DNA of 50,668 nucleotides from Saccoglossus kowalevskii (taxonomy: Eukaryota > Hemichordata > Enteropneusta > Harrimaniidae): the NCBI RefSeq assembly GCF_000003605.2, contig NW_003146237.1, positions 1 to 50,668 of the forward strand. Direction: 5' to 3'. The position numbers were made by a program, and so were the translations under genes. Shown in pieces: positions 1 to 12,365 of this stretch (its first letter is position 1; the number at the start of each line of letters is the position of its first letter). The notes below the pieces were generated by a model. That model was given only the letters and a program-made list of their open reading frames with translations, ran no database searches and was not told where the DNA came from.

Positions 1-1283
1 ATTACATTCACTCAGGGTTGCCATTTACCTTTCACTTAGGGTTGCCATTTACATTCACTCAGGGTTGTCATTTACATTCACTCAGGGTTGTCATTTACAT
101 TCACTCAGGGTTGTCATTTTACATTCACTCATGGTTGTCATTTACATTCACTCAAGGTTGCCATTTACATTCACTCAGGGTTGCCATTTACATTCACTCA
201 TGGTTGTCATTTTACCTTCACTCAAGGTTGCCATTTACATTCACTCAGGGTTGCCATTTACATTCAGTCAGGGTTGCCATTTACCTTCACTTAGGGTTGC
301 CATTTTACATTCACTCAGGGTTGTCATTTACATTCACTCAGGGTTGTCATTTACATTCACTCAGGGTTGTCATTTTACATTCACTCATGGTTGTCATTTA
401 CATTCACTCAAGGTTGCCATTTACATTCACTCATGGTTGCCATTTACATTCACTCATGGTTGCCATTTACATTCACTCAGGGTTGCCATTTTACATTCAC
501 TCAGGGTTGCCATTTTACCTTCACTCAGGGTTGCCATTTACATTCACTCAGGGTTGCCATTTTACATTCACTCAGGGTTGCCATTTTACATTCACTCAGG
601 GTTGCCATTTTACCTTCACTCAGGGTTGCCATTTACATTCACTCAGGGTTGTCATTTTACCTTCACTCAGGGTTGTCATTTACATTCACTCAGGGTTGCC
701 ATTTACATTCACTCAGGGTTGCCATTTACATTCACTCAGGGTTGTCATTTTACCTTCACTCAGGGTTGTCATTTACATTCACTCAGGGTTGTCATTTTAC
801 CTTCACTCAGGGTTGCCATTTACATTCACTCAGGGTTGCCATTTACATTCACTCACGGTTGCCATTTACCTTCACTTAGGGTTGCCATTTTACATACACT
901 CAGGGTTGTAATTTACATTCACTGAGGGTTGTCATTTACATTCACTCAGGGTTGTCATTTTACATTCACTCATGGTTGTCATTTACATTCACTCAGGGTT
1001 GCCATTTACATTCACTCAGGGTTGCCATTTACATTCACTCATGGTTGCCATTTACATTCACTCAGGGTTGCCATTTTACATTCACTCAGGGTAGCCATTT
1101 TACCTTCACTCAGGGTTGCCATTTTACCTTCACTCAGGGTTGCCATTTACATTCACTCATGGTTGCCATTTACATTCACTCAGGGTTGCCATTTTACATT
1201 CACTCAGGGTTGCCATTTACATTCACTTAGGGTTGCCATTTACATTCACTCAGGGTTGCCATTTTACCTTCACTCAGGGTTGC
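1..1283 (+). repeat. A-type block (left edge)
   Basis: Mixed ACATTC and ACCTTC monomers with the A signature TTTTACATTCACTCATGG near 370 and 955. The window opens inside a monomer with a two-T run, and ACCTTTCACTTAGGG near 26-41 carries one extra T. A private cluster lies at 891-931: TACATACACTCAGGG, then GTAATTTAC, then CACTGAGGG. GTAGCC replaces GTTGCC near 1,091. The segment from about 283 onward is repeated at 30,186-31,186. Confidence 0.7.
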
Positions 1284-1730
1284 CATTTACCTTCACTCAG
1301 GGTTGCCATTTACATTCACTTAGGGATGCCATTTACATTCACTCAGGGTTGCCATTTACATTCACTCAGGGTTGCCATTTTACATTCACTCAGGGTTGCC
1401 ATTTTACATTCACTTAGGGTTGGCATTTTACATTCACTCAGGGTTGTCATTTACATTCACTCATGGTTGCCATTTTAACTTCACTCATGGTTGCCATTTT
1501 ACATTCACTCAGGGTTGCCATTTTACATTCACTCAGGGTTGCCATTTACATTCACTTAGGGATGCCATTTACATTCACTCAGGGTTGCCATTTACATTCA
1601 CTCAGGGTTGCCATTTTACATTCACTCAGGGTTGCCATTTACATTCACTCAGGGTTGCCATTTTACATTCACTCAGGGTTGTCATTTACATTCACTCATG
1701 GTTGCCATTTTACATTCACTCAGGGTTGCC
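1284..1730 (+). repeat. D-type block, partial
   Basis: Carries two CACTTAGGGATGCC monomers (near 1,317 and 1,556), GTTGGCATTTT near 1,420 and one TTTTAACTTCACTCATGG monomer starting at 1,469. The companion TTTTAAC monomer expected 259 bp to the left is missing, so this is a left-truncated copy of the D unit. GTTGGC is shared only with the D block at 4.24-4.69 kb. Confidence 0.65.
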
Positions 1731-2300
1731 ATTTTATCTTCACTCAGGGTTGTCATTTTACCTTCACTCAGGGTTGCCATTTATATTCACTTAGGGTTGC
1801 CCTTTTACCTTCACTCAGGGTTGCCATTTACATTCACTCCGGGTTGCCATTTTACATTCACTCAGGGTTGTCATTTACATTCACTCAGGGTTGCCATTTT
1901 ACATTCACTCAGGGTTGCCATTTTATCTTCACTCACGGTTGCCATTTTATCTTCACTCAGGGTTGACATTTACATTCACTCAGGGTTGCTATTTACCTTC
2001 ACTTAGGGTTGCCATTTTATCTTCACTCAGGTTTGCCATTTACCTTCACTCAGGGTTGCCATTTTATCTTCAATTAGGGTTGCCATTTTGCATTCACTCA
2101 GGGTTGCCATTTACCTTCACTCAGGGTTGCCATTTTACTTCCACTCATGGTAGCCATTTACATTCACTCAGGGTTTCCATTTTATCTTCAATTAGGGTTG
2201 CCATTTTGCATTCACTCATGGTTGCCATTTACCTTCACTTAGGGTTGCCATTTTACCTTCACTCAGGGTTGCCATTTTATCTTCACTTAGGGTTGCCATT
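1731..2300 (+). repeat. B-type block (B1 sub-block)
   Basis: First appearance of TTATCTTC monomers. The order of rare variants is characteristic and recurs in other B blocks: CTTAGGGTTGCCCTTTTACC, TTATCTTCACTCACGG, GTTGACATTTAC, GTTGCTATTTACC, CAGGTTTGCC, the TTATCTTCAATTAGGG plus TTTTGCATTCAC pair, then TTCCACTCATGGTAGCC at about 2,139-2,155, a second pair, and TTATCTTCACTTAGGG. GTTTCC for GTTGCC near 2,173 is private to this copy. Confidence 0.75.
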
Positions 2301-2690
2301 TACATTCACTCAGGGTTGCCATTTACATTCACTCAGGGTTGTCATTTTACCTTCACTCAGGGTTGCCATTTTACATTCACTCAGGGTTGTCATTTACATT
2401 CACTCAGGGTTGCCATTTTACATTCACTCAGAGTTGACATTTACATTCACTTAGGGTTGCCATTTTACCTTCACTCAGGGTTGTCATTTTACCTTCACTC
2501 AGGGTTGCCATTTACATTCACTTAGGGTTGCCATTTACATTCACTCAGGGTTGCCATTTTACCTTCACTCAGGGTTGTCATTTACATTCACTTAGGGTTG
2601 CCATTTTACCTTCACTCAGGGTTGCCATTTTACCTTCCTCAGGGTTGTCATTTACATTCACTCAGGGTTGACATTTACATTCACTCAGGG
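2301..2690 (+). repeat. C-type block
   Basis: Begins with GTC monomers, then GAGTTGACATTTAC (GAG for GGG) and the 22-bp monomer with ACCTTCCTCAGGG near 2,634. It sits directly after a B block, as C blocks usually do here. Confidence 0.65.
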
Positions 2691-4240
2691 TTGCCATTTA
2701 CATTCACTCAGGATTATCATTTACATTCACTCAGGGTTGCCATTTACATTCACTCAGGGTTGCCATTTTACCTTCACTCAGGGTTGCCATTTACATTCAC
2801 TCAGGGTTGTCATTTTACCTTCACTCAGGGTTGCCATTTACATTCACTCAGGGTTGCCATTTACATTCACTCAGGGTTGCCATTTACCTTCACTTAGGTT
2901 GCCATTTTACATTCACTCAGGGTTGTCATTTACATTCACTCAGGGTTGTCATTTACATTCACTCATGGTTGTCATTTTACATTCACTCATGGTTGTCATT
3001 TACATTCACTCAAGGTTGCCATTTACATTCACTCAGGGTTGCCATTTACATTCACTCATGGTTGCCATTTACATTCACTCAGGGTTGCCATTTTACATTC
3101 ACTCAGGGTTGCCATTTTACCTTCACTCAGGGTTGCCATTTACATTCACTCAGGGTTGCCATTTTACATTCACTCAGGGTTGCCATTTTACATTCACTCA
3201 GGGTTGCCATTTTACCTTCACTCATGGTTGCCATTTACATTCACTCAGGGTTGTCATTTTACCTTCACTCAGGGTTGTCATTTACATTCACTCAGGGTTG
3301 CCATTTACATTCACTCAGGGTTGCCATTTACATTCACTCAGGGTTGTCATTTTACCTTCACTCAGGGTTGTCATTTTACCTTCACTCAGGGTTGCCATTT
3401 TACATTTACTCAGGGTTGTCATTTACATTCACTCAGGGTTGCCATTTTACATTCACTCAGGGTTGACAGTTTACATTCACTCAGGGTTGCCATTGCACCT
3501 TCACTCAGGGTTGCCATTTACATTCACTCAGGGTTGCCATTTTACATTTACTCAGGGTTGTCATTTACATTCACTCATGGTTGCCATTTTAACTTCACTC
3601 ATGGTTGCCATTTTACATTCACTCAGGGTTGCCATTTACATTCACTCAGGGTTGTCATTTTACCTTCACTCAGGGTTGTCATTTACATTCACTCAGGGTT
3701 GTCATTTTACTTTCACTCAGGGTTGCCATTTACATTCACTCAGGGTTGCCATTTACATTCACTCAGGGTTGCCATTTACCTTCACTTAGGGTTGCCATTT
3801 TACATTCACTCAGGGTTGTCATTTACATTCACTCAGGGTTGCCACTTACATTCACTCAGGGTTGCCATTTACATTCACTCAGGGTTGCCATTTACATTCA
3901 CTCAGGGTTGCCATTTTACATTCACTCAGGGTTGCCATTTTACCTTCACTCAGGGTTGCCATTTTACCTTCACTCAGGGTTGCTATTTACATTCACTCAT
4001 GGTTGCCGTTTACATTCACTCAGGGTTGCCATTTTACATTCACTCAGGGTTGCCATTTTACCTTCACTCAGGGTTGCCATTTACATTCACTCAGGGTTGC
4101 CATTTTACATTCACTCAGGGTTGCCATTTTACATTCACTCAGGGTTGCCATTTTACCTTCACTCAGGGTTGCCATTTACATTCACTCAGGGTTGCCATTT
4201 TACATTCACTCAGGGTTGTCATTTACATTCACTCATGGTT
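2691..4240 (+). repeat. A-type block with one D monomer
   Basis: A-type mixture with private variants: CAGGATTATCATTTAC near 2,709, a one-G deletion (CACTTAGGTTGCC) near 2,893, GACAGTTTAC at 3,465 followed by CATTGCACC, and TTTTACATTTACTC near 3,401 and 3,540. A TTTTAACTTCACTCATGG monomer lies near 3,585. GTTGCCACTTAC near 3,840 and GTTGCCGTTTAC at 4,005 tie the right half to 47.3-47.8 kb. Confidence 0.65.
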
Positions 4241-4690
4241 GCCATTTTAACTTCACTCATGGTTGCCATTTTACATTCACTCAGGGTTGCCATTTTACAT
4301 TCACTCAGGGTTGCCATTTACCTTCACTCAGGGTTGCCATTTACATTCACTTAGGGATGCCATTTACATTCACTCAGGGTTGCCATTTACATTCACTCAG
4401 GGTTGCCATTTTACATTCACTCAGGGTTGCCATTTTACATTCACTTAGGGTTGGCATTTTACATTCACTCAGGGTTGTCATTTACATTCACTCATGGTTG
4501 CCATTTTAACTTCACTCATGGTTGCCATTTTACATTCACTCAGGGTTGCCATTTTACATTCACTCAGGGTTGCCATTTACATTCACTTAGGGATGCCATT
4601 TACATTCACTCAGGGTTGCCATTTACATTCACTCAGGGTTGCCATTTACATTCACTCAGGGTTGCCATTTTACATTCACTCAGGGTTGCC
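4241..4690 (+). repeat. D-type block with complete 259-bp 11-mer
   Basis: TTTTAAC monomers begin at 4,241 and 4,500, exactly 259 bp apart. The interval is six 24-bp and five 23-bp monomers in fixed order, including CACTTAGGGATGCC as the fifth and GTC...CTCATGG as the eleventh. This copy has GTTGGC near 4,450, shared with 1,420. A second, incomplete unit follows until the indel-rich patch. Confidence 0.75.
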
Positions 4691-4850
4691 ATTATACATT
4701 CACTCAAGGTTGTCATATACATTTCACTCATGGGTGCCATTTACATTACACTCAAGGGATGCCAATTTTATCATCACTCAGGGTGCCATTTACCTCACTC
4801 AGGGTTGCCATTTACCTCTCAGGGTGTCATTACATCACTCAGGGTTGACA
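4691..4850 (+). repeat. Indel-rich patch inside the array
   Basis: About seven consecutive monomers almost all carry length changes: CATATACATTTCAC, CATTACACTCAAGGG, CCAATTTTATCATC, CAGGGTGCC, TTACCTCACTC, TTACCTCTCAGGG, GTGTCATTACATCAC. The sequence on both sides is normal. The right part lines up with the C block ending at 33,288: most differences are loss of one base from a doubled or tripled base (TT to T, GGTT to GGT, TTCC to TC). That favours a poor consensus patch over a functional element, but a repair scar cannot be excluded. Confidence 0.75.
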
Positions 4851-5100
4851 TTTACATTCACTCAGGGTTGCCATTTTACCTTCACTCAGGGTTGACATTT
4901 ACATTCACTTAGGGTTGCCATTTTACCTTCACTCAGGGTTGTCATTTACATTCACTCAGGGTTGCCATTTACATTCACTTAGGGTTGCCATTTACATTCA
5001 CTTAGGGTTGCCATTTTACCTTCACTCAGGGTTGCCATTTTACCTTCCTCAGGGTTGCCATTTACATTCACTCAGGGTTGCCATTTTACATTCACTCAGG
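4851..5100 (+). repeat. C-type block, short
   Basis: Two GTTGACATTTAC monomers, paired CACTTAGGG monomers and the ACCTTCCTCAGGG monomer near 5,045. It starts immediately after the indel-rich patch and is the beginning of a segment repeated at 33,288-33,837. Confidence 0.65.
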
Positions 5101-5560
5101 GTTGTCATTTACATTCACTCATGGTTGCCATTTTAACTTCACTCATGGTTGCCATTTTACATTCACTCAGGGTTGTCATTTACATTCACTCATGGTTGCC
5201 ATTTTAACTTCACTCATGGTTGCCATTTTACATTCACTCAGGGTTGCCATTTTACATTCACTCAGGGTTGCCATTTACCTTCGCTCAGGGTTGCCATTTA
5301 CATTCACTTAGGGATGCCATTTACATTCACTCAGGGTTGCCATTTACATTCACTCAGGGTTGCCATTTTACATTCACTCAGGGTTGCCATTTTAACTTCA
5401 CTCATGGTTGCCATTTTACATTCACTCAGGTTTGCCATTTTACATTCACTCAGGGTTGCCATTTTAACTTCACTCAGGGTTGTCATTTTATATTCACTCA
5501 GGGTTGTCATTTACATTCACTCAGGGTTGCCATTTACATTCACTTAGGGATGCCATTTAC
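5101..5560 (+). repeat. D-type block with 71-bp doublet
   Basis: TTTTAAC monomers start at 5,127 and 5,198, a 71-bp (three-monomer) spacing, with further ones near 5,386 and 5,458. The same 71-bp doublet occurs at 33,573 and 33,644. TTCGCTCAGGG near 5,281 is a rare CpG variant also present in the copy. It looks like a D unit rearranged by local three-monomer duplication. Confidence 0.65.
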
Positions 5561-7800
5561 ATTCACTCAGGGTTGCCATTTACATTCACTTAGGGTTGTC
5601 ATTTTACCTTCACTCAGGGTTGTCATTTACAGTCACTCAGGGTTGCCATTTACATTCACTCAGGGTTGTCATTTACATTCACTCAGGGTTGCCATTTACA
5701 TTCACTCAGGGTTGTCATTTTACCTTCACTCAGGGTTGTCATTTACATTCACTCAGGGTTGTCATTTTACCTTCACTCAGGGTTGCCATTTACATTTACT
5801 CAGGGTTCAGGGTTGCCATTTACATTCACTCAGGGTTGCCATTTACCTTCACTTAGGGTTGCCATTTTACATTCACTCAGGGTTGTCATTTACATTCACT
5901 CAGGGTTGTCATTTACATTCACTCAGGGTTGTCATTTTACATTCACTCATGGTTGTCATTTACATTCACTCAAGGTTGCCATTTACATTCACTCAGGGTT
6001 GCCATTTACATTCACTCATGGTTGCCATTTACATTCACTCAGGGTTGCCATTTTACATTCACTCAGGGTTGCCATTTTACCTTCACTCAGGGTTGCCATT
6101 TACATTCACTCAGGGTTGCCATTTTACATTCACTCAGGGTTGCCATTTTACATTCACTCAGGGTTGCCATTTTACCTTCACTCAGGGTTGCCATTTACAT
6201 TCACTCAGGGTTGTCATTTTACCTTCACTCAGGGTTGTCATTTACATTCACTCAGGGTTGTCATTTACATTCACTCAGGGTTGCCATTTACATTCACTCA
6301 GGGTTGTCATTTTACCTTCACTCAGGTTTGTCATTTACATTCACTCAGGGTTGTCATTTTACCTTCACTCAGGGTTGCCATTTACATTCACTCATGGTTG
6401 CCATTTACATTCACTCAGGGTTGCCATTTACCTTCACTTAGGGTTGCCATTTTACATTCACTCAGGGTTGTCATTTACATTCACTTAGGGTTGCCATTTA
6501 CCTTCACTTAGGGTTGCCATTTTACATTCACTCAGGGTTGTCATTTACATTCACTTAGGGTTGTCATTTACATTCACTCAGGGTTGTCATTTTACATTCA
6601 CTCATGGTTGTCATTTACATTCACTCAGGGTTGCCATTTACATTCACTCAGGGTTGCCATTTTACATTCACTCAGGGTTGCCATTTACATTCACTTAGGG
6701 ATGCCATTTACATTCACTCAGGGTTGCCATTTACCTTCACTTAGGGTTGCCATTTTACATTCACTCAGGGTTGTCATTTACATTCACTCAGGGTTGTCAT
6801 TTACATTCACTCAGGGTTGTCATTTTACATTCACTCATGGTTGTCATTTACATTCACTCAAGGTTGCCATTTACATTCACTCAGGGTTGCCATTTACATT
6901 CACTCATGGTTGCCATTTACATTCACTCAGGGTTGCCATTTTACATTCACTCAGGGTTGCCATTTTACCTTCACTCAGGGTTGCCATTTACATTCACTCA
7001 GGGTTGCCATTTTACATTCACTCAGGGTTGCCATTTTACATTCACTCAGGGTTGCCATTTTACCTTCACTCAGGGTTGCCATTTACATTCACTCAGGGTT
7101 GTCATTTTACCTTCACTCAGGGTTGTCATTTACATTCACTCAGGGTTGCCATTTACATTCACTCAGGGTTGCCATTTACATTCACTCAGGGTTGTCATTT
7201 TACCTTCACTCAGGGTTGTCATTTACATTCACTCAGGGTTGTCATTTTACCTTCACTCAGGGTTGCCATTTACATTCACTCATGGTTGCCATTTACATTC
7301 ACTCAGGGTTGCCATTTACCTTCACTTAGGGTTGCCATTTTACATTCACTCAGGGTTGTCATTTACATTCACTTAGGGTTGTCATTTACATTCACTCAGG
7401 GTTGTCATTTACATTCACTCAGGGTTGTCATTTTACATTCACTCATGGTTGTCATTTACATTCACTCAAGGTTGCCATTTACATTCACTCAGGGTTGCCA
7501 TTTACATTCACTCATGGTTGCCATTTACATTCACTCAGGGTTGCCATTTTACATTCACTCAGGGTTGCCATTTTACCTTCACTCAGGGTTGCCATTTACA
7601 TTCACTCAGGGTTGCCATTTTACATTCACTCAGGGTTGCCATTTTACATTCACTCAGGGTTGCCATTTTACCTTCACTCAGGATTGCCATTTACATTCAC
7701 TCAGGGTTGCCATTTTACCTTCACTCAGGGTTGCCATTTACCTTCACTCAGGGTTGCCATTTACATTCACTCAGGGTTGCCATTTACCTTCACTCAGGGT
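5561..7800 (+). repeat. A-type block, locally triplicated
   Basis: The A signature TTTTACATTCACTCATGG recurs near 5,935, 6,590, 6,823 and 7,431. A segment of about 650 bp is repeated with an 888-bp shift. A 7-bp insertion duplicating CAGGGTT is visible at 5,801-5,810 directly after a CATTTACTC variant; the same combination occurs at about 32,250. Two CACTTAGGG monomers near 6,490 and 6,560 mark the join between copies. Confidence 0.7.
5838..7378 (+). repeat. 888-bp-shifted direct duplication (5,838-6,490 and 6,726-7,378)
   Basis: The two 653-bp intervals match base for base apart from about two substitutions I could see: GTC versus GCC near 6,254/7,142 and CAGGTTTG versus CAGGGTTG near 6,328/7,216. 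The spacer between them holds a CACTTAGGGATGCC monomer. It is a recent local duplication by the standard of this array. Confidence 0.7.
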
Positions 7801-10800
7801 TGCCATTTTATCATCAATTAGGGTTGCCATTTACCTTCACTCAGGGTTGCCATTTTATCTTCAATTAGGGTTGCCATTTTGCATTCACTCAGGGTTGATA
7901 TTTACCTTCACTTAGGGTTGCCATTTTACCTTCACTCAGGGTTGCCATTTACATTCACTCAGGGTTGCCATTTTACCTTCACTCAGGGTTGCCATTTTAC
8001 CTTAACTCATGGTTGCCATTTTACCTTCACTCAGGGTTGCCATTTTACCTTAACTCATGGTTGCCATTTTACCTTCACTCAGGGTTGCTATTTTATCTTC
8101 ACTCAGGGTTGCTATTTTATCTTCACTCAGGGTTGCCATTTTACCTTCACTTAGGGTTGCCATTTCATCTTCACTCAGGGTTGCCATTTTATCTTCACTC
8201 TGGGTTGACATTTACATTCACTTAGGGTTGCCATTTTATCTTCACTTAGGGTTGCTATTTTATCTTCACTCAGGGTTGCCATTTTATCTTCACTCAGGGT
8301 TGACATTGTATCTTCACTCAGGGTTGACATTTTATCTTCACTCAGGGTTGCCATTTTATCTTCACTCAGGGTTGCCATTTTACCTCCACTCATGGTTGCC
8401 ATTTTATCTTCAATCAGGGTTGCCATTTTACCTCCACTCATGGTTGCCATATACATTCACTCATGGTTGCCATTTTATCTTCAATTAGGGTTGCCATTTT
8501 ACCTTCACTCAGGGTTGCCATTTACATTCACTCAGGGTTGCCATTTTACCTTCACTCAGGGTTGCCATTTTATCTTCACTCAGGGCTGCCATTTTACCTT
8601 AACTCATGGTTGCCATTATACTTTCACTCAGGGTTGCCATTTTATCTTCACTCAGGGTTGCCATTTTATCTTCAATTAGGGTTGCCATTTTGCATTCACT
8701 CAGGGTTGCCATTTATCTTCACTTAGAGTTGCCATTTTACCTTCACTCAGGGTTGCCATTTTATCTTCACTGAGGGTGGCCATTTACCTTCACTCAGGGT
8801 TGCCATTGTATCTTCAATTAGGGTTGCCATTTTGCATTCACTCAAGGTTGCCATTTACATTCACTCAGGGTTGCCATTTTATCTTCAATTCGGGTTGCCA
8901 TTTTGCATTCACTCAGGGTTGCCATTTACCTTCACTTACGGTTGCCATTTTACCTTCACTCAGGGCTGCCATTTTACCTTTACTCATGGTTGCCATTTTA
9001 CTTTCACTCAGGATTGCCATTATATCTTCACTCAGGGTTGCCATATTATCTTCAATTACGGTTGCCATTTTGCATTCACTCAGGGTTGCCATTTATCTTC
9101 ACTTAGAGTTGCCATTTTACCTTCACTCAGGGTTGCCATTTTATCTTCAATTAGGGTTGCCATTTTACCTTCACTGTTGGTGGCCATTTACCTTCACTCA
9201 GGGTTGCCATTGTATCTTCAATTAGGGATGCCATTTTGCATTCACTCAAGGTTGCCATTTACCTTCACTTAGGGTTGCCATTTTACCTTCACTTAGGGTT
9301 GCCATTTACATTCACTCTGGGTTGCCATTTACATTCACTCAGGGTTGCCATTTTATCTTCAATTAGGGTTGCCATTTTGCATTCACTCAGGGTTGCCATT
9401 TACCTTCACTCAGGGTTGCCATTTTACCTTCACTCTGGGTTGCCATTTTATCTTCACTCAGGGTTGTCATTTTACCTTCACTCAGGGTTGCCATTTACCT
9501 TCACTTAGGGTTGCTATTTTACCTTCACTCAGGGTTGCCATTTACCTTCACTCAGGGTTGCAATTTTACCTTCACTCAGGGTTGCCATTTTATCTTCACT
9601 CAGGGTTGCCATTTTACATTCACTCAGGGTTGCCATTTTATCTTCACTCACGGTTGCCATTTTATCTTCACTCAGGGTTGACATTTACATTCACTCAGGG
9701 TTGCTATTTACCTTCACTCAGGGTTGCCATTTTATCTTCACTCAGGTTTGCCTTTTACCTTCACTCAGGGTTGCCATTTTATCTTCAATTAGGGTTGCCA
9801 TTTTGCATTCACTCAGGGTTGCCATTATATCTTCACTCAGGGTTGCCATTTTATCTTCAATTACGGTTGCCATTTTGCATTCACTCAGGGTTGCCATTTA
9901 TCTTCACTTAGAGTTGCCATTTTACCTTCACTCAGGGTTGCCATTTTATCTTCAATTAGGGTTGCCATTTTACCTTCACTGTTGGTGGCCATTTACCTTC
10001 ACTCAGGGTTGCCATTGTATCTTCAATTAGGGATGCCATTTTGCATTCACTCAAGGTTGCCATTTACCTTCACTTAGGGTTGCCATTTTACCTTCACTTA
10101 GGGTTGCCATTTACATTCACTCTGGGTTGCCATTTACATTCACTCAGGGTTGCCATTTTATCTTCAATTAGGGTTGCCATTTTGCATTCACTCAGGGTTG
10201 CCATTTACCTTCACTCAGGGTTGCCATTTTACCTTCACTCTGGGTTGCCATTTTATCTTCACTCAGGGTTGTCATTTTACCTTCACTCAGGGTTGCCATT
10301 TACATTCACTTAGGGTTGCCCTTTTACCTTCACCCAGGGTTGCCATTTACATTCACTCAGGGTTGCCATTTTACATTCACTCAGGGTTGTCATTTACATT
10401 CACTCAGGGTTGCCATTTTACATTCACTCAGGGTTGCCATTTTATCTTCACTCACGGTTGCCATTTTATCTTCACTCAGGGTTGACATTTACATTCACTC
10501 AGGGTTGCTATTTACCTTCACTCAGGGTTGCCATTTTATCTTCACTCAGGTTTGCCTTTTACCTTCACTCAGGGTTGCCATTTTATCTTCAATTAGGGTT
10601 GCCATTTTGCATTCACTCAGGGTTGCCATTTACCTTCACTCAGGGTTGCCATTTTATCTTCAATTAGGGTTGCCATTTTGCATTCACTCAGGGTTGCCAT
10701 TTACCTTCACTTAGGGTTGCTATTTTACCTTCACTCAGGGTTGCCATTTACCTTCACTCAGGGTTGCAATTTTACCTTCACTCAGGGTTGCCATTTTATC

Positions 10801-12365
10801 TTCACTCAGGGTTGACATTGTATCTTCACTCAGGGTTGACATTTTATCTTCACTCAGGGTTGCCATTTTATCTTCACTCAGGGTTGCCATTTACCTTCAC
10901 TCAGGGTTGCCATTTTATCTTCAATCAGGGTTGCCATTTTACCTTCACTCATGCTTGCCATTTTATCTTCACTTAGGGTTGCCATTTTATCTTCAATTAG
11001 GGTTGCCATTTTGCATTCACTCAGGGTTGCCATTTACCTTCACTTAGGGTTGCTATTTTACCTTCACTCAGGGTTGCCATTTACCTTCACTCAGGGTTGC
11101 AATTTTACCTTCACTCAGGGTTGCCATTTTATCTTCACTCAGGGTTGCCATTTTATCTTCAATTAGGGTTGCCATTTTGCATTCACTCAGGGTTGCCATT
11201 TATCTTCACTGAGGGTGGCCATTTACCTTTCACTCAGGGTTGCCATTGTATCTTCAATTAGGGTTGCCATTTTGCATTCACTCAGGGTTGCCATTTACCT
11301 TCACTTACGGTTGCCATTTTACCTTCACTCAGGGCTGCCATTTTACCTTAACTCATGGTTGCCATTTTACTTTCACTCAGGGTTGCCATTTTATCTTCAC
11401 TCAGGGTTGCCATTTTATCTTCAATTACGGTTGCCATTTTGCATTCACTCAGGGTTGCCATTTATCTTCACTTAGAGTTGCCATTTTACCTTCACTCAGG
11501 GTTGCCATTTTATCTTCAATTAGGGTTGCCATTTTACCTTCACTGTTGGTGGCCATTTACCTTCACTCATGGTTGCCATTGTATCTTCAATTAGGGTTGC
11601 CATTTTGCATTCACTCAAGGTTGCCATTTACCTTCACTTAGGGTTGCCATTTTACCTTCACTTAGGGTTGCCATTTACATTCACTCTGGGTTGCCATTTA
11701 CATTCACTCAGGGTTGCTATTTTATCTTCAATTAGGGTTGCCATTTTGCATTCACTCAGGGTTGCCATTTACCTTCACTCAGGGTTGCCATTTTACCTTC
11801 ACTCTGGGTTGCCATTTTATCTTCACTCAGGGTTGTCATTTTACCTTCACTCAGGGTTGCCATTTACATTCACTTAGGGTTGCCCTTTTACCTTCACTCA
11901 GGGTTGCCATTTACATTCACTCAGGGTTGCCATTTTACATTCACTCAGGGTTGTCATTTACATTCACTCAGGGTTGCCATTTTACATTCACTCAGGGTTG
12001 CCATTTTATCTTCAGTCACGGTTGCCATTTTATCTTCACTCAGGGTTGACATTTACATTCACTCAGGGTTGCTATTTACCTTCACTCAGGGTTGCCATTT
12101 TATCTTCACTCAGGTTTGCCATTTACCTTCACTCAGGGTTGCCATTTTATCTTCAATTAGGGTTGCCATTTTGCATTCACTCAGGGTTGCCATTTACCTT
12201 CACTCAGGGTTGCCATTTTACTTCCACTCATGGTAGCCATTTACATTCACTCAGGGTTGCCATTTTATCTTCAATTAGGATTGCCATTTTGCATTCACTC
12301 ATGGTTGCCATTTACCTTCACTTAGGGTTGCCATTTTATGTTCACTTAGGGTTGCCATTTACATT
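7801..12365 (+). repeat. Largest B-type block
   Basis: About 4.5 kb dominated by 24-bp monomers with TTATCTTC, TTACCTTC and the TTATCTTCAATTAGGG plus TTTTGCATTCAC pair. Sub-blocks can be told apart. B2, near 8,200-8,720, has CATTGTATCTTC, TTACCTCCACTCATGG and CATATACATTC. B3 repeats CACTGTTGGTGGCC near 9,173, 9,978 and 11,541. B1, at the right end, has TTCCACTCATGGTAGCC near 12,222. Because 24 is a multiple of three, runs here stay open in all plus frames and in one minus frame. An extra T (ACCTTTCACTC) lies near 11,227. Confidence 0.75.
9016..10298 (+). repeat. 805-bp-shifted direct duplication within the B block
   Basis: 9,016-9,493 and 9,821-10,298 match over about 480 bp. Both include CATTATATCTTC, the variant TTATCTTCAATTACGG, CACTTAGAGTTGCC, CACTGTTGGTGGCC, CATTGTATCTTC and CACTCAAGG. 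The left copy has CATATTATC where the right has CATTTTATC. They part at ACCTTCACTTAGGG (left) versus ACATTCACTTAGGG plus CCCTTTTACC (right). Confidence 0.7.

Noticed and set aside
4691..4850. Indel-rich patch as a diverged functional element or origin
   Set aside because: It aligns to an ordinary C block with mostly single-base losses from base runs, so consensus error or a repair scar explains it more simply.
8175..8456. 93-codon minus-strand open frame of MATLSEDK-like octads (also 27,118-27,351 and 41,573-41,830)
   Set aside because: It arises from runs of 24-bp TTATCTTC monomers; wherever a 23-bp monomer occurs the frame closes. No evidence of coding selection.
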